Shown: positions 45,401-56,533, numbered from the stretch's first letter. The stretch: 64,000 nucleotides of DNA from Elymus sibiricus (GCA_039707655.1 CM077676.1:238091866-238155865); one strand, 5' to 3'. Numbers and translations are program-made. The notes: generated from the sequence alone by a model not told the origin.

Positions 45401-45913
45401 TGTCGTGGTTTTGTCACGACAGATGTCCTGGTAGGACTTAGAGATGAAGCCATCTCACTAACGTGGAAGCTTAGCGGGAATGAGAAGACGCCAGGTTACC
45501 CAGGTTCAGCCCCTCACGGTGGAGGTAAAGCCTACGTCCTGCTTGTTTATATTGCTGTGGATCTCGATTACAAGGATGCGGATTCGCTAACCTAGCTCTC
45601 GAGGGGATTGCAACTTAGTCTTTTTCGCATAGGTGCTCCCCTTTATATACACAGGTGGAACCCTAGATTACATGAGAGTCCGGGTCGTTCTTTGACCCGC
45701 CTCCTTATTCCCTCCTACTTGTCCTTCAAGACAGCTCTCCTTGCCATCTGATTTGTCGTGACCCGGCTCATTATGTAAGCCGGCCCTCCCTTACCAGGCC
45801 TTGCTAAGCCGGATCATAAAGATTTCAGCCCCGCAGTGAGTTGGCCCATTAAGCTCGCCTTATGGCCGGGTCAACACTCTGCCGGGTCTCCTTGCTGGTG
45901 AATATCCCCAACA
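45401..45913 (-). repeat. RLG-2 5' LTR (513 bp)
   Basis: Adjoins the primer-binding site. TATA box on the minus strand at 45640-45649 (TATATAAAGG). It lacks the 10 bases GTTGAGCGGG-like present near 32737 in the partner, and has about 15 substitutions. Confidence 0.93.
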
Positions 45914-46204
45914 GCCGCCAAAACCCGTGAAACCCCACCCTCCTCCATCCACCCGACCGCCGCTCAGCCGAAGCCTCTTCCCCGACGACGTCGTCCATAG
46001 CAATAGCTCGACATCCCTCATCCACCGCAACGGATGAGGATCCGTCATCGATCTCGTCATCCCGCCGTTTCAGCCGCCCCATCCTCCAGCTCCAAGGAGC
46101 TGCCCTGACGTTCGCCTCGTCTATCGCGCCACCTCCATTCCCACAGGGTCGTCTTCACCTGCCCCACCGGAACTGCAGCACCCTCACCAATTCCTCCGAG
46201 GAAG
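45914..46204 (+). other. Pre-insertion sequence right of RLG-2
   Basis: GC-rich continuation of 32301-32653 (CCACCCGACCGCCGC, GACGACGTCGTCC palindrome). It grades into the long Triticeae repeat near 46205; the exact border is not marked by any visible terminus. Confidence 0.45.
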
Positions 46205-46929
46205 CTGATGCCTAAGTAATTGGCTAGGTTACTAGACCGATAGCAAGTTTTTATGTGGGAGAGGCCACTGCTAGCATGTCATACCTTACTTGGAATTCTA
46301 TGCCCTTATGATTGGAACTATTAGCAAGCATCCACAACTACTAAAGTTCATTAAGGTAAAACCCAACCATAGCATTAAGATATATTGGTCCCCCTTCAAT
46401 CCCGTATGATACAATTTCTATGGTAGGAAGAAGCTTCTGTCACTCTTGCCCTCCGTTGCATAGTCCTATCAACATACAACTAACCCTATGGTGTGATCCA
46501 CGCGCGCTCTCATATGATGGGCACCAAAGGACAGCAATTTAAACCAATCATAACAATTCATCGATTACCCATAGGACAACAAAAATCTACTCAAACATCA
46601 TAGGATGGCAACACATCATTGGAAAATAATATGAAGCATAAAGCACCATGTTCAAGTAGGGGGTATAGCGGGTTACGGGAGAGTGAACCGCTGAAAATAG
46701 ATGAGGGAAGGTGATGGAGGTGTTGATGAAGATGACGGAGTTGTTGGAGTAGATCACCGTCACACGATGTTTCCCCCGGCGGCATTCCGGCGCCATCGGA
46801 AGAGAGGGGGAGAGAGCCCCCCTCCTTCTTCTTCTTCTTCCTTGGCCTCCCCCTAGATGGGAGGAGGGTCTCCCCTATGGTCCTTGCCCGTCATGGCTCC
46901 CAGAGGGCAGGAGCCCCTCCAAGATTGGA

Positions 46930-46995
<66 letters not shown>

Positions 46996-47315
46996 CTCTT
47001 CTATTTCCCGTCTGTTTTCTGGCCCTTCACCGTTTCTTATATTCCCAGAGATCCGTAAATCCGATTAGGCTGAAATTTTAACACGATTTTTTTCAGATAT
47101 TATGTTTCCTGCGGCGAAAGAAGGGTCCCAACCGACTTACGGAGGAGTCACAAGCTCACACGGCGCGCCCTACCTCCCAGGGCGCGCTGTCTGAGCTTGT
47201 GGCTCCCTCGAGCATCGTCCCGCGTTGATTCTTTTTCCTAAAAATCACATATATTCCAAAAAAATCTCCGTAAAATTTTATCGCGTTTGGACTTCATTTG
47301 ATATGGATTTTCTGC
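46205..47315. repeat. Long Triticeae repeat, left part
   Basis: I recognise this non-coding sequence (for example ATGGTGTGATCCACGCGCGC, CACCATGTTCAAGTAGGGG, TTTCCCCCGGCGGCATTCC) as very abundant in wheat and relatives. It resumes at 59853 beyond RLG-3. It is probably the non-coding part of a large retroelement, but I cannot name the family with confidence. Confidence 0.6.
46931..46994. repeat. Compound microsatellite (CT)10(GT)22
   Basis: Ten CT units (46931-46950) pass directly into 22 GT units (46951-46994). Long GT runs can form Z-DNA and vary in length between individuals. Confidence 0.97.
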
Positions 47316-48233
47316 TATCGGAAGCCCGGCTCCGAGGACCCTGGTTCGAAATCTGGGGGCAAGCTCCCTACCTATGACCCGACGGTTACCACGGCGAGGC
47401 TACAGCGAGCGGAGCACAACGAGGGCGCACACACACACAGGGCACGACAGGGACGCAAGAGCTACCCAGGTTCGGGCCACCAAGCGATGTAAAACCCTTC
47501 TCCTGCTTGTGTTTGGGATTGCTGTGGACAGAGAGTTCTTATGTACAAGGTAGAAGAAGGAGGAATCGATCCCCCTCTACGGTGGCAGCACTGCCCCTTT
47601 TATAGCTGCCTTGGTCCTCTTCCCCCGAAAATATTGGTGGGAAGGGTCGCCACACAACGGCAGTTTGAAGGGGGACATGCGCCCAGTCTTATCCTGACAA
47701 AAGGCGGACTTCGCCTGCAAAGAGGCTATCCATGACGCGCTGGTGGGCTCGGCGATGACCTCTGCCCTGGCGTGCTTCGTCGTCTTGGCCCTCTTACACC
47801 AAACATACAAGCTTTGGGACTTGCTTTGCGGGAGGGCAGCTGGCGCTGCCCCTTTATCACCAAAGAGGAAACCTTCCCTGGCCGCACATGCTGGTACGGC
47901 TCCAGTCGTTGTTGTTGTCCTGCGCGGGAGCGTCATCCACATGGTGGGCACGTGGCCGCGTGGACAGCGCCAAGCGGCTCCCCGCGCGGGTGGCCTCGGG
48001 AGGCTGCCTCGGGAGGTCGCCTCGCGAGAAGGGGCCTCACGAGGCTTCCTGCCGCTGCTGATGGTCTTCGGTGGGTCCACCCCCTGCGGAAGGGGGGGGT
48101 CCCCACGATGCCGGTGCCTAGGTGTCTTGCTTTGTGACGGCCACGGCTGGGCCGCCTCTTGGGCCTTCACTAGGCGTTGCTCCCGGGCCGTAGGCAGACG
48201 GCCCGTGGTACCCTGGTTCCCACTGGGCCGACA
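47316..48233 (-). repeat. RLG-3 3' LTR (918 bp)
   Basis: Terminal G at 47317 is mutated to A. A minus-strand TATA (CTATAAAAGG) is at 47596-47605. The shared box TACCCAGGTTCGGGCC is near 47463. CCTCGGGAGG and CCTCGCGAG words lie at 47995-48025. Confidence 0.92.
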
Positions 48234-48251
48234 GTAGCCCCTAGGCCCGCG
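48234..48251 (-). other. RLG-3 polypurine tract region
   Basis: Minus-strand GGGCCTAGGGGCTAC directly precedes the 3' LTR start TGTCGGCC. Confidence 0.65.
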
Positions 48252-49859
48252 ACGTGCACGCTTCCGCCCGTTGGGAACGAAACGGCGCGGCGCCTAAGTA
48301 GACTGCCAGGAGTGGGAGGCCCCCACTTCCTCCACTATGCCTGGGTAACCGCTCGCCCTGCCATAAAACAGACCCGCACGGGGCGCAGCTTCACCATTGC
48401 TTTCCTCTGCTCCTTCTCGCCTCCCTTGCGCCCGACTCCTTGCATCCTCCTTCTCCGCTTCCAAAAGCTTCCTCGCGTCCATGGCTCCCGCCGGCAAGAG
48501 AGGCAGGGCAGCGGCCGCAGCCCCGGCCACAGCGACTCTGGAACCGGCCCTGCTGCGATCCACCATTGTCAACCAGGAGGGGCTGGATAAGGTACGCCTG
48601 ATGACCGCCTGTGACCACAATGAGTGGAAGGCGACGCGGATCTGGGCGGGCTCGTGCTTGCCACGCGACCTGGAGGCGACGACCTTCCCCTTCTACCTCC
48701 ACGCCATCTTTGCTGGCCTGGTGTCGCCCTTCTCTGATTTCTTCTACGCCATTCTCGCCCACTATCAGATCCACCCTCTTCATCTCCAACCCAACTCCAT
48801 CCTCCTCCTTGCCATCTTCGCCTATCTCTGCGAGGCCTTCTTGGGCGTGGTGCCCTCGGTGGTCCTCTTCCACCACTTCTACAGCCTGCGGCTGTCCACG
48901 GCGAACCAGTGCTCGGGGTGCGCCTCGTTCCGCAGCGTCAAAGAGACGGCGGACGACATCATCCCCATGAAGATCACGAAGAAGGTGGAGGGCTTCAGGC
49001 AGCGCTGGGTCTACATGTATGCGCGCCTGCAGAGCCCCCTGCTGATCCCGCCGATAGCCCCACCATGAAGAGCTCTGGATGGGAGCACGCCAAGCTCAGT
49101 GACGATAGGCTGGCGCCACTTTGGGAGAGGATGAATGAGCTGAAGGCCGCGGGGCTCACGGGGGCGATGGTCGCCAAGGAGTTTCTACGCCGGCACATCG
49201 CTCCCCTCCATAAGCGCTCGCGCTCGGTGTGGTCCTTCACTGGCCCCGAAGACCCGATGCGGCTGAGCGTCGACAACCTCAGGGTGGAGGTGGTAGATGA
49301 GGTCATGCATCTACTGCTCGGCGAAGACGCGGAGCTCCCGCCCAAGGAGGGCCTTCCTCTGTACCGTTATAAGAATAGGGCTGAGCTGGTCGAGGAGATG
49401 CCACACTTTGATCAATGGGGCCTGATCTCGGTGGGCCACGAGGGGCTTCACTACAACCCGCTTGTGGTGCTGCCCGGCTCGGGAGGCCGCGACGACGTCG
49501 AGGCCTCGGCAAGAGCCACAAAGGAGAGCGATGGTGGGGTGGCCCCGCGAATCCGCCGCCAGCTGCTGGCTGAGCTCGGCAACGATGACGACGACGACAA
49601 CAATGAGCGATTCATGGGCGTGCCCTCCCGGCCCACGTGCACGGGAGGTGAAGGAGGCGCCAGCACGGAGGCTGACGCGCCCCTCGTGGAAAGGACTAGC
49701 ACCGGCGATGCGGCCGCCGAGCCCTCCGGCACCGGCGATGGAGGAGGACCCCGGTAGGCCTCGCGCTGAGCCCTCCGGAGGAAGCTCGAGCGAGCCACGT
49801 GGGAGCGGCAGCCGCCCGCCGCTGAAGATGAGGAAGAGGAAGTGGATTCCTAAAGACGA

Positions 49860-49968
49860 GTGAGTCTTCTTATCTTGCTCCTTTCCTTTTTCTGCTTTGT
49901 GCCTTGTCCCCAGCCTCGAGCCTTCTTTTCTGCTTCCTGAGGTCTGGGCTGAGCCTCGCGTCACGCAG
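49860..49968 (+). other. Spliceosomal intron in the RLG-3 antisense gene
   Basis: GTGAGT donor, CT-rich interior (TTCTTTTCTGCTTCC) and GTCACGCAG acceptor, 109 bases. Splicing joins GA and G into a GAG codon and keeps the reading frame on both sides, which is good evidence for a real intron on the strand opposite to gag-pol. Confidence 0.8.
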
Positions 49969-50924
49969 GGAGCCCATGAAGAAGAAGAAGAAGGAATCCC
50001 CCAGCTCGAGGGGGGCCTCGGTGTCCACCGTGGGCACTGAGGAGCAAGAGGGTTCCACCCGCCGCCCCAATGCCGAGACGGGGCGCGCGGAGGTGGAAGA
50101 AGAGCAAGTGGCTCCTCCCGAGCCACGCACAGACTTGCCTCCGCCGGCTGCGGAGTACGAGCCTCGGGAGGAGGCTTCCGGAGGAGGAACCGTGCCTCCT
50201 GAGGCGCCCAGCGCGGGAGGCGACGCGGAGACGACGGAGGCCGAAGAGCCGATTCCTCTGCCAAGATCTACCCCCGCCAAGGAGACCGAGGCTGCGGAAG
50301 CGGCCATGGTGAGCCCCCGGCAGTCGCCAGCAGGCGAGGCTCCCGGCGCGGGCGCGACGAGCCTGCGGAGCACGCCGGTGACGTAGGCCGAGGAGGAGGA
50401 GATCACGGCGAGCCCGCCGCTCTTGACGGGGGACGCCGCTCCCACGGGGGGCGCGCAGACGGAGGCCTGGAGGGGTCCGACGCCGGGCCCTCACGGGCCA
50501 TGATGGTGGAGGACAGTGCCGAGCCACGCTCTGGCTGGGCCCTGCAGCTCGTGAGCAATAGCGCGGTGTTCAAGCGCGGCGCCTTGTAGGGCGCTAGGGC
50601 GGCGCTGGACACCCTTGAGGCGGACCTCCAGGCGGAGGAGGCGCGGCTTGCCGACGAGCGCCAGCGCCTCGCAGAGGGTTGGCGCCAGCTCAACGTGGCT
50701 ATCAAGTTGGGCCGCCGGCAGGACAAAGCCGCGCGGGAGCGCGCGAGAAGGCCGCCCTAGACGCCAAACAAATCCTTGAGAGCGTCGTCCGGGAGGCCGA
50801 CGCGACTGACAGGCACCGCAAGAAGGTAGAGGCCCTCACGAAGGTGCTCCGGGAGCAGTCCGCCACCAAAGAGCAAGGGTTCCAGGCGTGGGAGGATGCT
50901 ATCGCGGCTATGGGGGAGCAGCTC

Positions 50925-51080
50925 GCCTCTCGCGAAGGCGAGTTCGCCAAGCGCGAAGAAGAGCTCGCCAGACACGGGGAGGAGCTCGCCCAGCGCGAGG
51001 AGGGGCTCGCCAAGCATGAGGAGGAGCTCCCCAAGCGTGAGGAGGAGCTCGCCAAGCGCGAGGAGGCCCTGCTAGTCCGC
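50925..51080 (+). repeat. 21-bp coding repeat encoding EELAKRE-like heptads
   Basis: Seven to eight tandem units of GAGCTCGCCAAGCGCGAGGA-type sequence encode seven-residue repeats, one coiled-coil heptad each. The DNA period equals the protein heptad period, so unit gain or loss would keep frame and register. Confidence 0.85.
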
Positions 51081-51992
51081 TAAGGGGATGCGGAGATCCA
51101 AGATAGGGAGCTCGCGCGAACCGCGTCCAAACAGGTGGCAGAGCGCGAGTGCCTGACGATGCTGGACTGGCAGGTGGCGTCTGCCCAGGCTTCCTACGAC
51201 GCCCGCCTCACCAAGGCCAACTCCCAGCTTGACGAGAAGGAGAAGAGGGTCCAGGCGGACACCAAGGTGAAGTCCAAGAACGAGCGCGAGGCGCTCGCCA
51301 AGGACTATAGCCAGAAGCTGAAGCGTCAGGAGGACCGCTTCACCAAGAAGCACGGGGAGATCCAGGAGGAGATCTCCAGTCTCAAGAAAGGGCTGAGGGA
51401 GGCGGAGGAGGCGCGACAGCATGCGTTGGCAGCCAGAAGGGACACTGCGGCAGAGCTGGGGGCCCTGCAGGCTTAGGTGGGCACCGCCTCCGATACCGTC
51501 TCGAAGGCCAAGGATGAGGCAGCTCAGGTGTGGATGCTGCAGTGTGAGCGCGCGAAGATGTACCGCGCCCTTGTGGAGCGCGCTCGCGGGGCCCTAGCTA
51601 CCCTCTGTAACAAAAGGCTCGAGGCCCCCCTCGGAGATGACGATGCCGGCTACCTGGACTTCTTTACCAAGCTCGTGCAGAAGCTAGAGGATGGACCCAG
51701 GCGAATGAACGGCATCATCGAGAACGAGTGCCGCGACCTCTTGAGCTAGGTGGCGACACGGGTCTTCAGCAACATCTTTCGTGCCGACGCCTCCTTCGAC
51801 TTTGACAGGGTGATGGGCCCTGTCCCTCCGGAGCTTCGCGACGGGCTCGAGAAGGAGGTGCGGTTGCACGTGGAGGCCCTCATCTTGAAGTTCGCCCATG
51901 GCAGTGAGAGCTCTGGCGAGGCTGGCGACAGTGAAGGCATCGACGACGACGGCGGCGACGGCGATGGCGGCGACGGTGCCTCATCCTCTTAG

Positions 51993-53171
51993 GCCCTTTC
52001 TTTCTCTTTCTTTTTGGCCTGTATCAAAATAGATGCAGCCCAGCGGGGGCGTGAAGACATGGTTTTTGCGACTAAGTTAAGTACTTAATGCTTTGCTGCC
52101 ATTCTTCCTCATCATGAGTCCTCCTCGTGAGGCTTGTTTTTCCTTTTTTGCTTGCCTTCGTGCTCTACGTCGCTAGGACCCAGCCCCCGAGCGTACTACG
52201 ACTGTCACTCGTATGTTAGGACACGTGCCTAGACAAGGCCAGAGGGTGTAGGGCTCCGCGAGGAGGTAAGGGCTCCCAAGGCGCGATGCTCAGGAAGCCC
52301 CTCTTTGACGCGCAAGCAGCTTGCGCAAGGGGAAAACAACAGTACCTAGCGACGTTGCGGGAGAGAGAGAGTTAGAGGCGCTGAGGAGAGCTCACGAGGC
52401 GTTTAAACTTAGCTTATTTGCGGAGCATGAGGCTTGGCATGGCATGGCTCGCGGGGAGCGCCTCGCGAGGCGCTCGCTCATGAGGTCTCCTACTGGTACT
52501 TGGTGGAGTTGGGCACCGCAGGCCGCCTCGCGAGGCAGCGCTCGTGAGGCCTCCTGTGGGCTTCTTGAAGAGGCGATGCGCCGTGGGTCACCTCGTGAGG
52601 CAGCGCTCGTGGGGCCTTCTGTGTATCCTGTTTCTGTGATGGACATATTTTGACAAATTCTGCAAGTAGTGTAGTGGCACGCGCTCGCTAGTTCACTCGT
52701 GGGTGTCATGCGAGGAGACGAAGTACCAAGGTCCATGGTGAGGTGACATGCACGGGAGCAGGCCCGCGAGCCAGAGCTCAGTCACTTGGGTTTTAGCAGC
52801 GCTGCTGGGACTGACCCGAGTGTAGGCACCGTGTCCAGCCCCCGCTCGCGTGATACGCAGGTGGGAGATCGCGAGCACGCACAGCCTCCTGAAGTAAATT
52901 GCTTACCAAGCGGACACAATACTTAGGAAATAAAACTTTACTGCTGCATAAAATAGGTTCCATTACACAACCAAAAACATGAGGTTGCCGTGATGGACAT
53001 GGGCCAGCTTGAGGATGTTGCGACCAGGCGGCGCCCTCAATTCGATCATTCCGCCATGTCTGAGCATGGGGCTTCCACTGGGTTGTGGGCGGGAGCTCTC
53101 GTGGCCTCAGCAAGCACCGCAAAGAGAGGCTCCGGAGCGTGTATAGCTCCACTTCGTTCATGCCCGTGAGG
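51993..53171. other. RLG-3: region between the antisense gene end and the pol end
   Basis: A T/C-rich 3' tail (TTTCTTTCTCTTTCTTTTT) follows the antisense stop. At 52440-52620 GCCTCGCGAGGC palindromes occur at 52460-52471 and 52525-52536, with degenerate copies near 52591. No gene is visible. Confidence 0.55.
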
Positions 53172-54330
53172 TCACGGGTAGAACTTGCGGAGGTGTTGGA
53201 TGTTCCATGTGTTTGGTACCGGAACACCCTCCTCCATCTCCAGTCATGCTACGCCAGGCCGGGAAACGTGCACAACCCTAAACGGGACTTCCCACATGGG
53301 TGAGAGCTTGTGGAGTCCTTCCCTGGAGAGGATCCTTCGCAGGACAAGATCGCCAGCTTCAAGAGTGCGGGGGCGTATGTTGCGGCTGTGGTAGCGATGC
53401 AGCGCCTGCTGATACCGGGCGGCGCGGATGGCGGCCTGGCAACGTGCTTCCTCGAGGAGGAGCAGATCAGCTTCCTGCGGGCCATCCTGGTGAGCCTCGT
53501 CCAAGGCGAGGACTCGTGGGGACCCGTGCTTGAGCTCAGAAGGAAGGACCGCTTCCGCCCCATAGACGAGGAAGAAGGGTGTTTTGCCGGTAGGCTTGGT
53601 CGCTGTCGTGCGAATCAACCATAGCACGGACTAGAGTTCGTTGAGCCAGCCTTTGCCATAGGCTGTGAGCTTTTTCTTGAAGCTTCGTGTCTTGAGGCCC
53701 TTGAGGACCTCAGCGTTACCACGCTCGGCCTGGCCGTTGCTTCGCGGGTGCGCCGCGGAGGTATAGCAGATCTGCATGCCAAGGTTGGCGCAGTATGACT
53801 TGAAGATGCCGCTGGTGAACTATGAGCGGCTCACAAGGCTCTTGATGAACTTGACGACTGATCCTGCCGGGTTGGTGCGGAGGGCTCCACTTCTACCCAC
53901 TTGGTGAACTTGTCGATGGCGGCGTAGAGGTAGCGGTAGCCGCCAGCTGCGCGAGGGAAGGGGCCCAGAATGTCTAGCCCCCAGACCACGAAGGGCCACG
54001 AGAGGGGAATGGTCTGGAGGCCTTGCGCCGGCTGGTGGATTTGCTTGGCGTGGAACTGGCAAGCTTCGCAGGATTAGATGAGCTCGGTGGCGTCTTGAAG
54101 TGCAATGGGCTAGTAGAAACCGCTGTGGAACACCTTGCCGGCGAGCGTGCGCGATGAGGAGTGGTGGCCGCAGTCTCCACCATGTATGTCGGCAAGCAGC
54201 TCACGCCCTTGCTCCTCGGAGATGCACCGCAGCGCGACGCCATTGGGGCACCTGCGGTAGAGATCGCCATCCCTCAAGCAGTAAGTATGGCCTGGCGGGC
54301 CACGCGCTCAGCCTCCGAGTCCTTGTCCAG
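53172..54330 (-). pseudogene. RLG-3 integrase (broken)
   Basis: The HHCC part reads DIHGGDCGHHSS and CEACQFHAKQ, with TAG at 54110 (GFY-stop-PIAL) and TAA at 54074. The core begins WPFVVWGLDILGPF and AIDKFTKWVEVEPS, then is scrambled by frameshifts between about 53630 and 53900, where the second and third acidic residues should be. The C-terminal part is recovered at 53244-53627 (TGKTPFFLVYGAEAVLPSEL, LSPMWEVPFRVVHVSRPG). After a TGA it ends NTWNIQHLRKFYP with TGA at 53172. Confidence 0.82.
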
Positions 54331-55512
54331 GAGGGTGCCATCCTCTAGATAGGCCTTGAACTCGTTGGCCCACCTATCATCTTGTGGTTCCAGCGCCAGC
54401 AGCAGGTGAGCGCTTGAGGGCGGGCCACAGTCTGGCGTGCCAGTGGGTGGTGCGGACGGGAGTTCCTCATGAGGCTCCATGGCGCTTGCGGCGGGTGGTA
54501 CAGCTAATGGACCGAGGAGCCTTTCCTCGAAGACGCCAGGGATTTGAGGCTCGTGGCAAGATGCCCGCTTGGTGATGTCATCCGCCTCCTTGTTGTTGCC
54601 GCGAGGAACGTGCTAGAGCTCCATGCCGAGGAAGCGCTTCTTGAGCCTACGCACCTCTTCCAGATAGGCGGCCATGTGCTCGTCCTTGGGCTTGTAGCTT
54701 TTGTTGGAGACGTTGATGAGGAGCTGTGAGTCTCCCTTGATGAGGATGCGCTTGATGCCAAGGTTGAACGCAGCCTTGAGCCCGACGATGAGGCCCTCAT
54801 ATTCAGCGATGTTGTTGGAGACCTTGTCGTCATGCTTGAAGCAGAGTTGTACGGCGTAGTAGAGATTGTCTCCTGCCGGCGAGGTGAGGACGATGCCAGC
54901 CCCCGCGTCCTGCCGGGAGAATGTTCCATCAAAGTCCATGGTCCAGCTGCCAGGGGAGTCCTTCCCAGGCAGGAGGCATTCGTCCTCGCAAGGCTCCTCT
55001 TGCTGCGGATCCATCCATTCTGCCATGAAATCCGCCAAGGTTGCGCCCTTGATCGTCCTTGTGGTGAGGAATTTCAGCTCGAAGGCTTGCAACTCGATGT
55101 TCCACTCGGCAACGCGGCCAGTGGCGTTGGGGCTGTGCAGGACTTGCTCCAATGGGTAGGACGTGATCACCTTGATGGGGTGGCCCTGGAAGTAGTGTCG
55201 CAGCTTCTTGGAGGCGATGAGGAGCCCGAGGGGGATCTTCTGCTGCATGGGGTACCGCTCATGTGCATCCCGCAACACCGTTCTGACAAAGTAGACAGGG
55301 TGCTTGATGAGATGCGTGGTCGTGACAGCGGCAACTTGCTCTTTAGGGGGATTGGGTGGCGGCTCGTCAAGGGCCTCCTGAGGAGGGTCCTCGGCAGGTG
55401 AATGTTCTACCTCGGGAGGCGCTGGAGTGGCCTCAGCAGGCGCAAGTGCGGCAAGCTTCTTCTTGGCGCTGGTAGGCTCTTCTCGTTCTGCCACGAGGAC
55501 CGCGCTAACCAT
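54331..55512 (-). pseudogene. RLG-3 RNase H region
   Basis: The first RNase H end reads GLLIASKKLRHYFQGHPIKV. The second, archaeal-type domain has SWTMDFDGTFSRQDAGAGIVL, NNIAEYEGLIVGLKAAFNLG and GDSQLLINVSNKSYKP, giving the catalytic pattern. TAG at 54613 (MEL-stop-HVPRGNN) interrupts it, and TAG at 55513 lies just before ATG 55510-55512. Confidence 0.88.
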
Positions 55513-56533
55513 CTAGGGCTGGCTCGCATGGGCGCGGGGCGACCATGACGTGGGGGCTTGTCAGGTATCTCTTAAGTTACTTGAAAGCCGCGTCATCCTC
55601 AGGAGTCCACTTGAAGGGGCCCGATCTCTTCATGACCTTGAAAAACGGCAGGGCTCTTTTGCCAAACTTGGAGATGAAGCACCCAAGCGAGGCCATGCAT
55701 CCCGCGAGGCGCTAAATTTCTCTGAGGTTCCGGGGAGGCTGCATCCACTCGATGGCCTTGATCTTTTCGGGGTTGGCTTCGATGCCGCGGTGGGAGACCA
55801 GGAAGCCAAGTAGCTTGCCAAAAGGGACTCCGAAGACGCACTTGGCGGGGTTGAGCTTAAGGTTGACCTTGCGCAGGTTGGCGAAGGTTTCTTCGAGATC
55901 CGTGATGAGGGAGCATGACTTGCAGCTCTTCACGACAATGTCGTCAACATAGGCCTCCACATTCCTTCCCATCTGGGGTCCCAAGGCGATGCACATCAGC
56001 CTCTAGAAGGTAGCCCCCATGCTCCTCAGGCCGAAGGGCATGTAGATGTAGCAATACACTGCGCAGTGGGTGACCAAGTCCGTTCTTTCTTCATCTTCTT
56101 TCGCCATCTTGATCTGGTGGTAGCCTGAGAAGGCATCCAGGAAGCAAAGCAACTCGCACCCAGCGGTGGAGTCCACGATCTAGTCGATTCGCGGCAGCGT
56201 GAAGGGATCCTGGGGGCATGCCTTGTTGAGGCTGGTGAAGTCGATGCACATTCGACTCTCACCGCCGCGCTTGGGGACGATGACAGGGTTGGCGAGCCAC
56301 TCGGGGTGGTGCACCTCGCTGATGACTCCTGCCTCTTGCAGTTTCTGAACTTCTTGGATGATGAATTCTTGCTTCTCGGGCGCTTGGCACCGTGCCTTTT
56401 GCTTGATGGGGCGCGCGTTGGGGCACACCGCTAAGTGGTGCTCGATCACCTTCCTCGGCACACCAGACAAATCTGATGATGTCCATGCAAACAGATCAGC
56501 ATTTGCCCGGTGGAAGGCGACGAGGGCGCCTTC
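55513..56533 (-). pseudogene. RLG-3 reverse transcriptase (broken)
   Basis: Order: SDLSGVPRKVIEHHLAV, EVHHPEWLANPVIVPKRGG, SLNKACPQDPFTLPRID, FLDAFSGYHQI and EAYVDDIVVKS (near 55928-55960), then FGKLLGFLVSHRGIEANPEK. Stops in this frame are TAG 56180, TAG 56003, TAG 55712 and TAA 55577; most stand where RLG-2 has Q. The catalytic YVDD is intact. Confidence 0.88.

Larger units (their letters stand above)
32654..45913 (-). mobile_element. RLG-2: complete Tat-type Ty3/gypsy retrotransposon, 13,260 bp
   Basis: LTRs of 523 and 513 bp (TGTCGTGG...CCCCAACA) are flanked by identical GCCGC (32649-32653 and 45914-45918), so this is one intact insertion. Minus-strand order is primer site, gag, protease, RT, RNase H with a second RNase H-like domain, and integrase. 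The double RNase H, the DGGSS protease site and an antisense gene between pol and the 3' LTR are marks of the Tat lineage (as in RIRE2- and Grande-like elements). By eye the LTRs differ at about 15 positions plus one 10-base indel, close to 3 percent, so the insertion is fairly young in Triticeae terms. It cannot make its own proteins because of eight premature stops. Confidence 0.95.
48481..51992 (+). pseudogene. RLG-3 antisense gene with Transposase_28-like domain and long coiled coil
   Basis: ATG 48481 (MAPAGKRGRAAA) leads into PF04195-type sequence: GLDKVRLMTACDHNEW, PRDLEATTFPFYLHAIFAGL, FFYAILAHYQIHPLHLQPNS, FLGVVPSVVLFHHFYSLR, then after a one-base frameshift near 49058, KSSGWEHAKLSDDRLAPLWE and GPEDPMRLSVDNLRVEVVDE. 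A basic tail (KMRKRKWIPKDE) is spliced over intron 49860-49968 in frame to EPMKKKKKESPSS. A low-complexity acidic/proline region follows, then a coiled coil of about 430 codons (50679-51992) broken by TAA 51081, TAG 51474 and TAG 51747, all in one frame. It ends in an acidic GDGDGGDGASSS tail. The long coiled coil and basic cluster suggest a structural or nucleic-acid-linked protein; the role is unknown. Confidence 0.78.

Noticed and set aside
49311..50527. Minus-strand frames of up to 317 codons opposite the RLG-3 antisense gene
   Set aside because: They mirror a GC-rich coding strand with a verified intron and known domain; no motif is present on the minus side.
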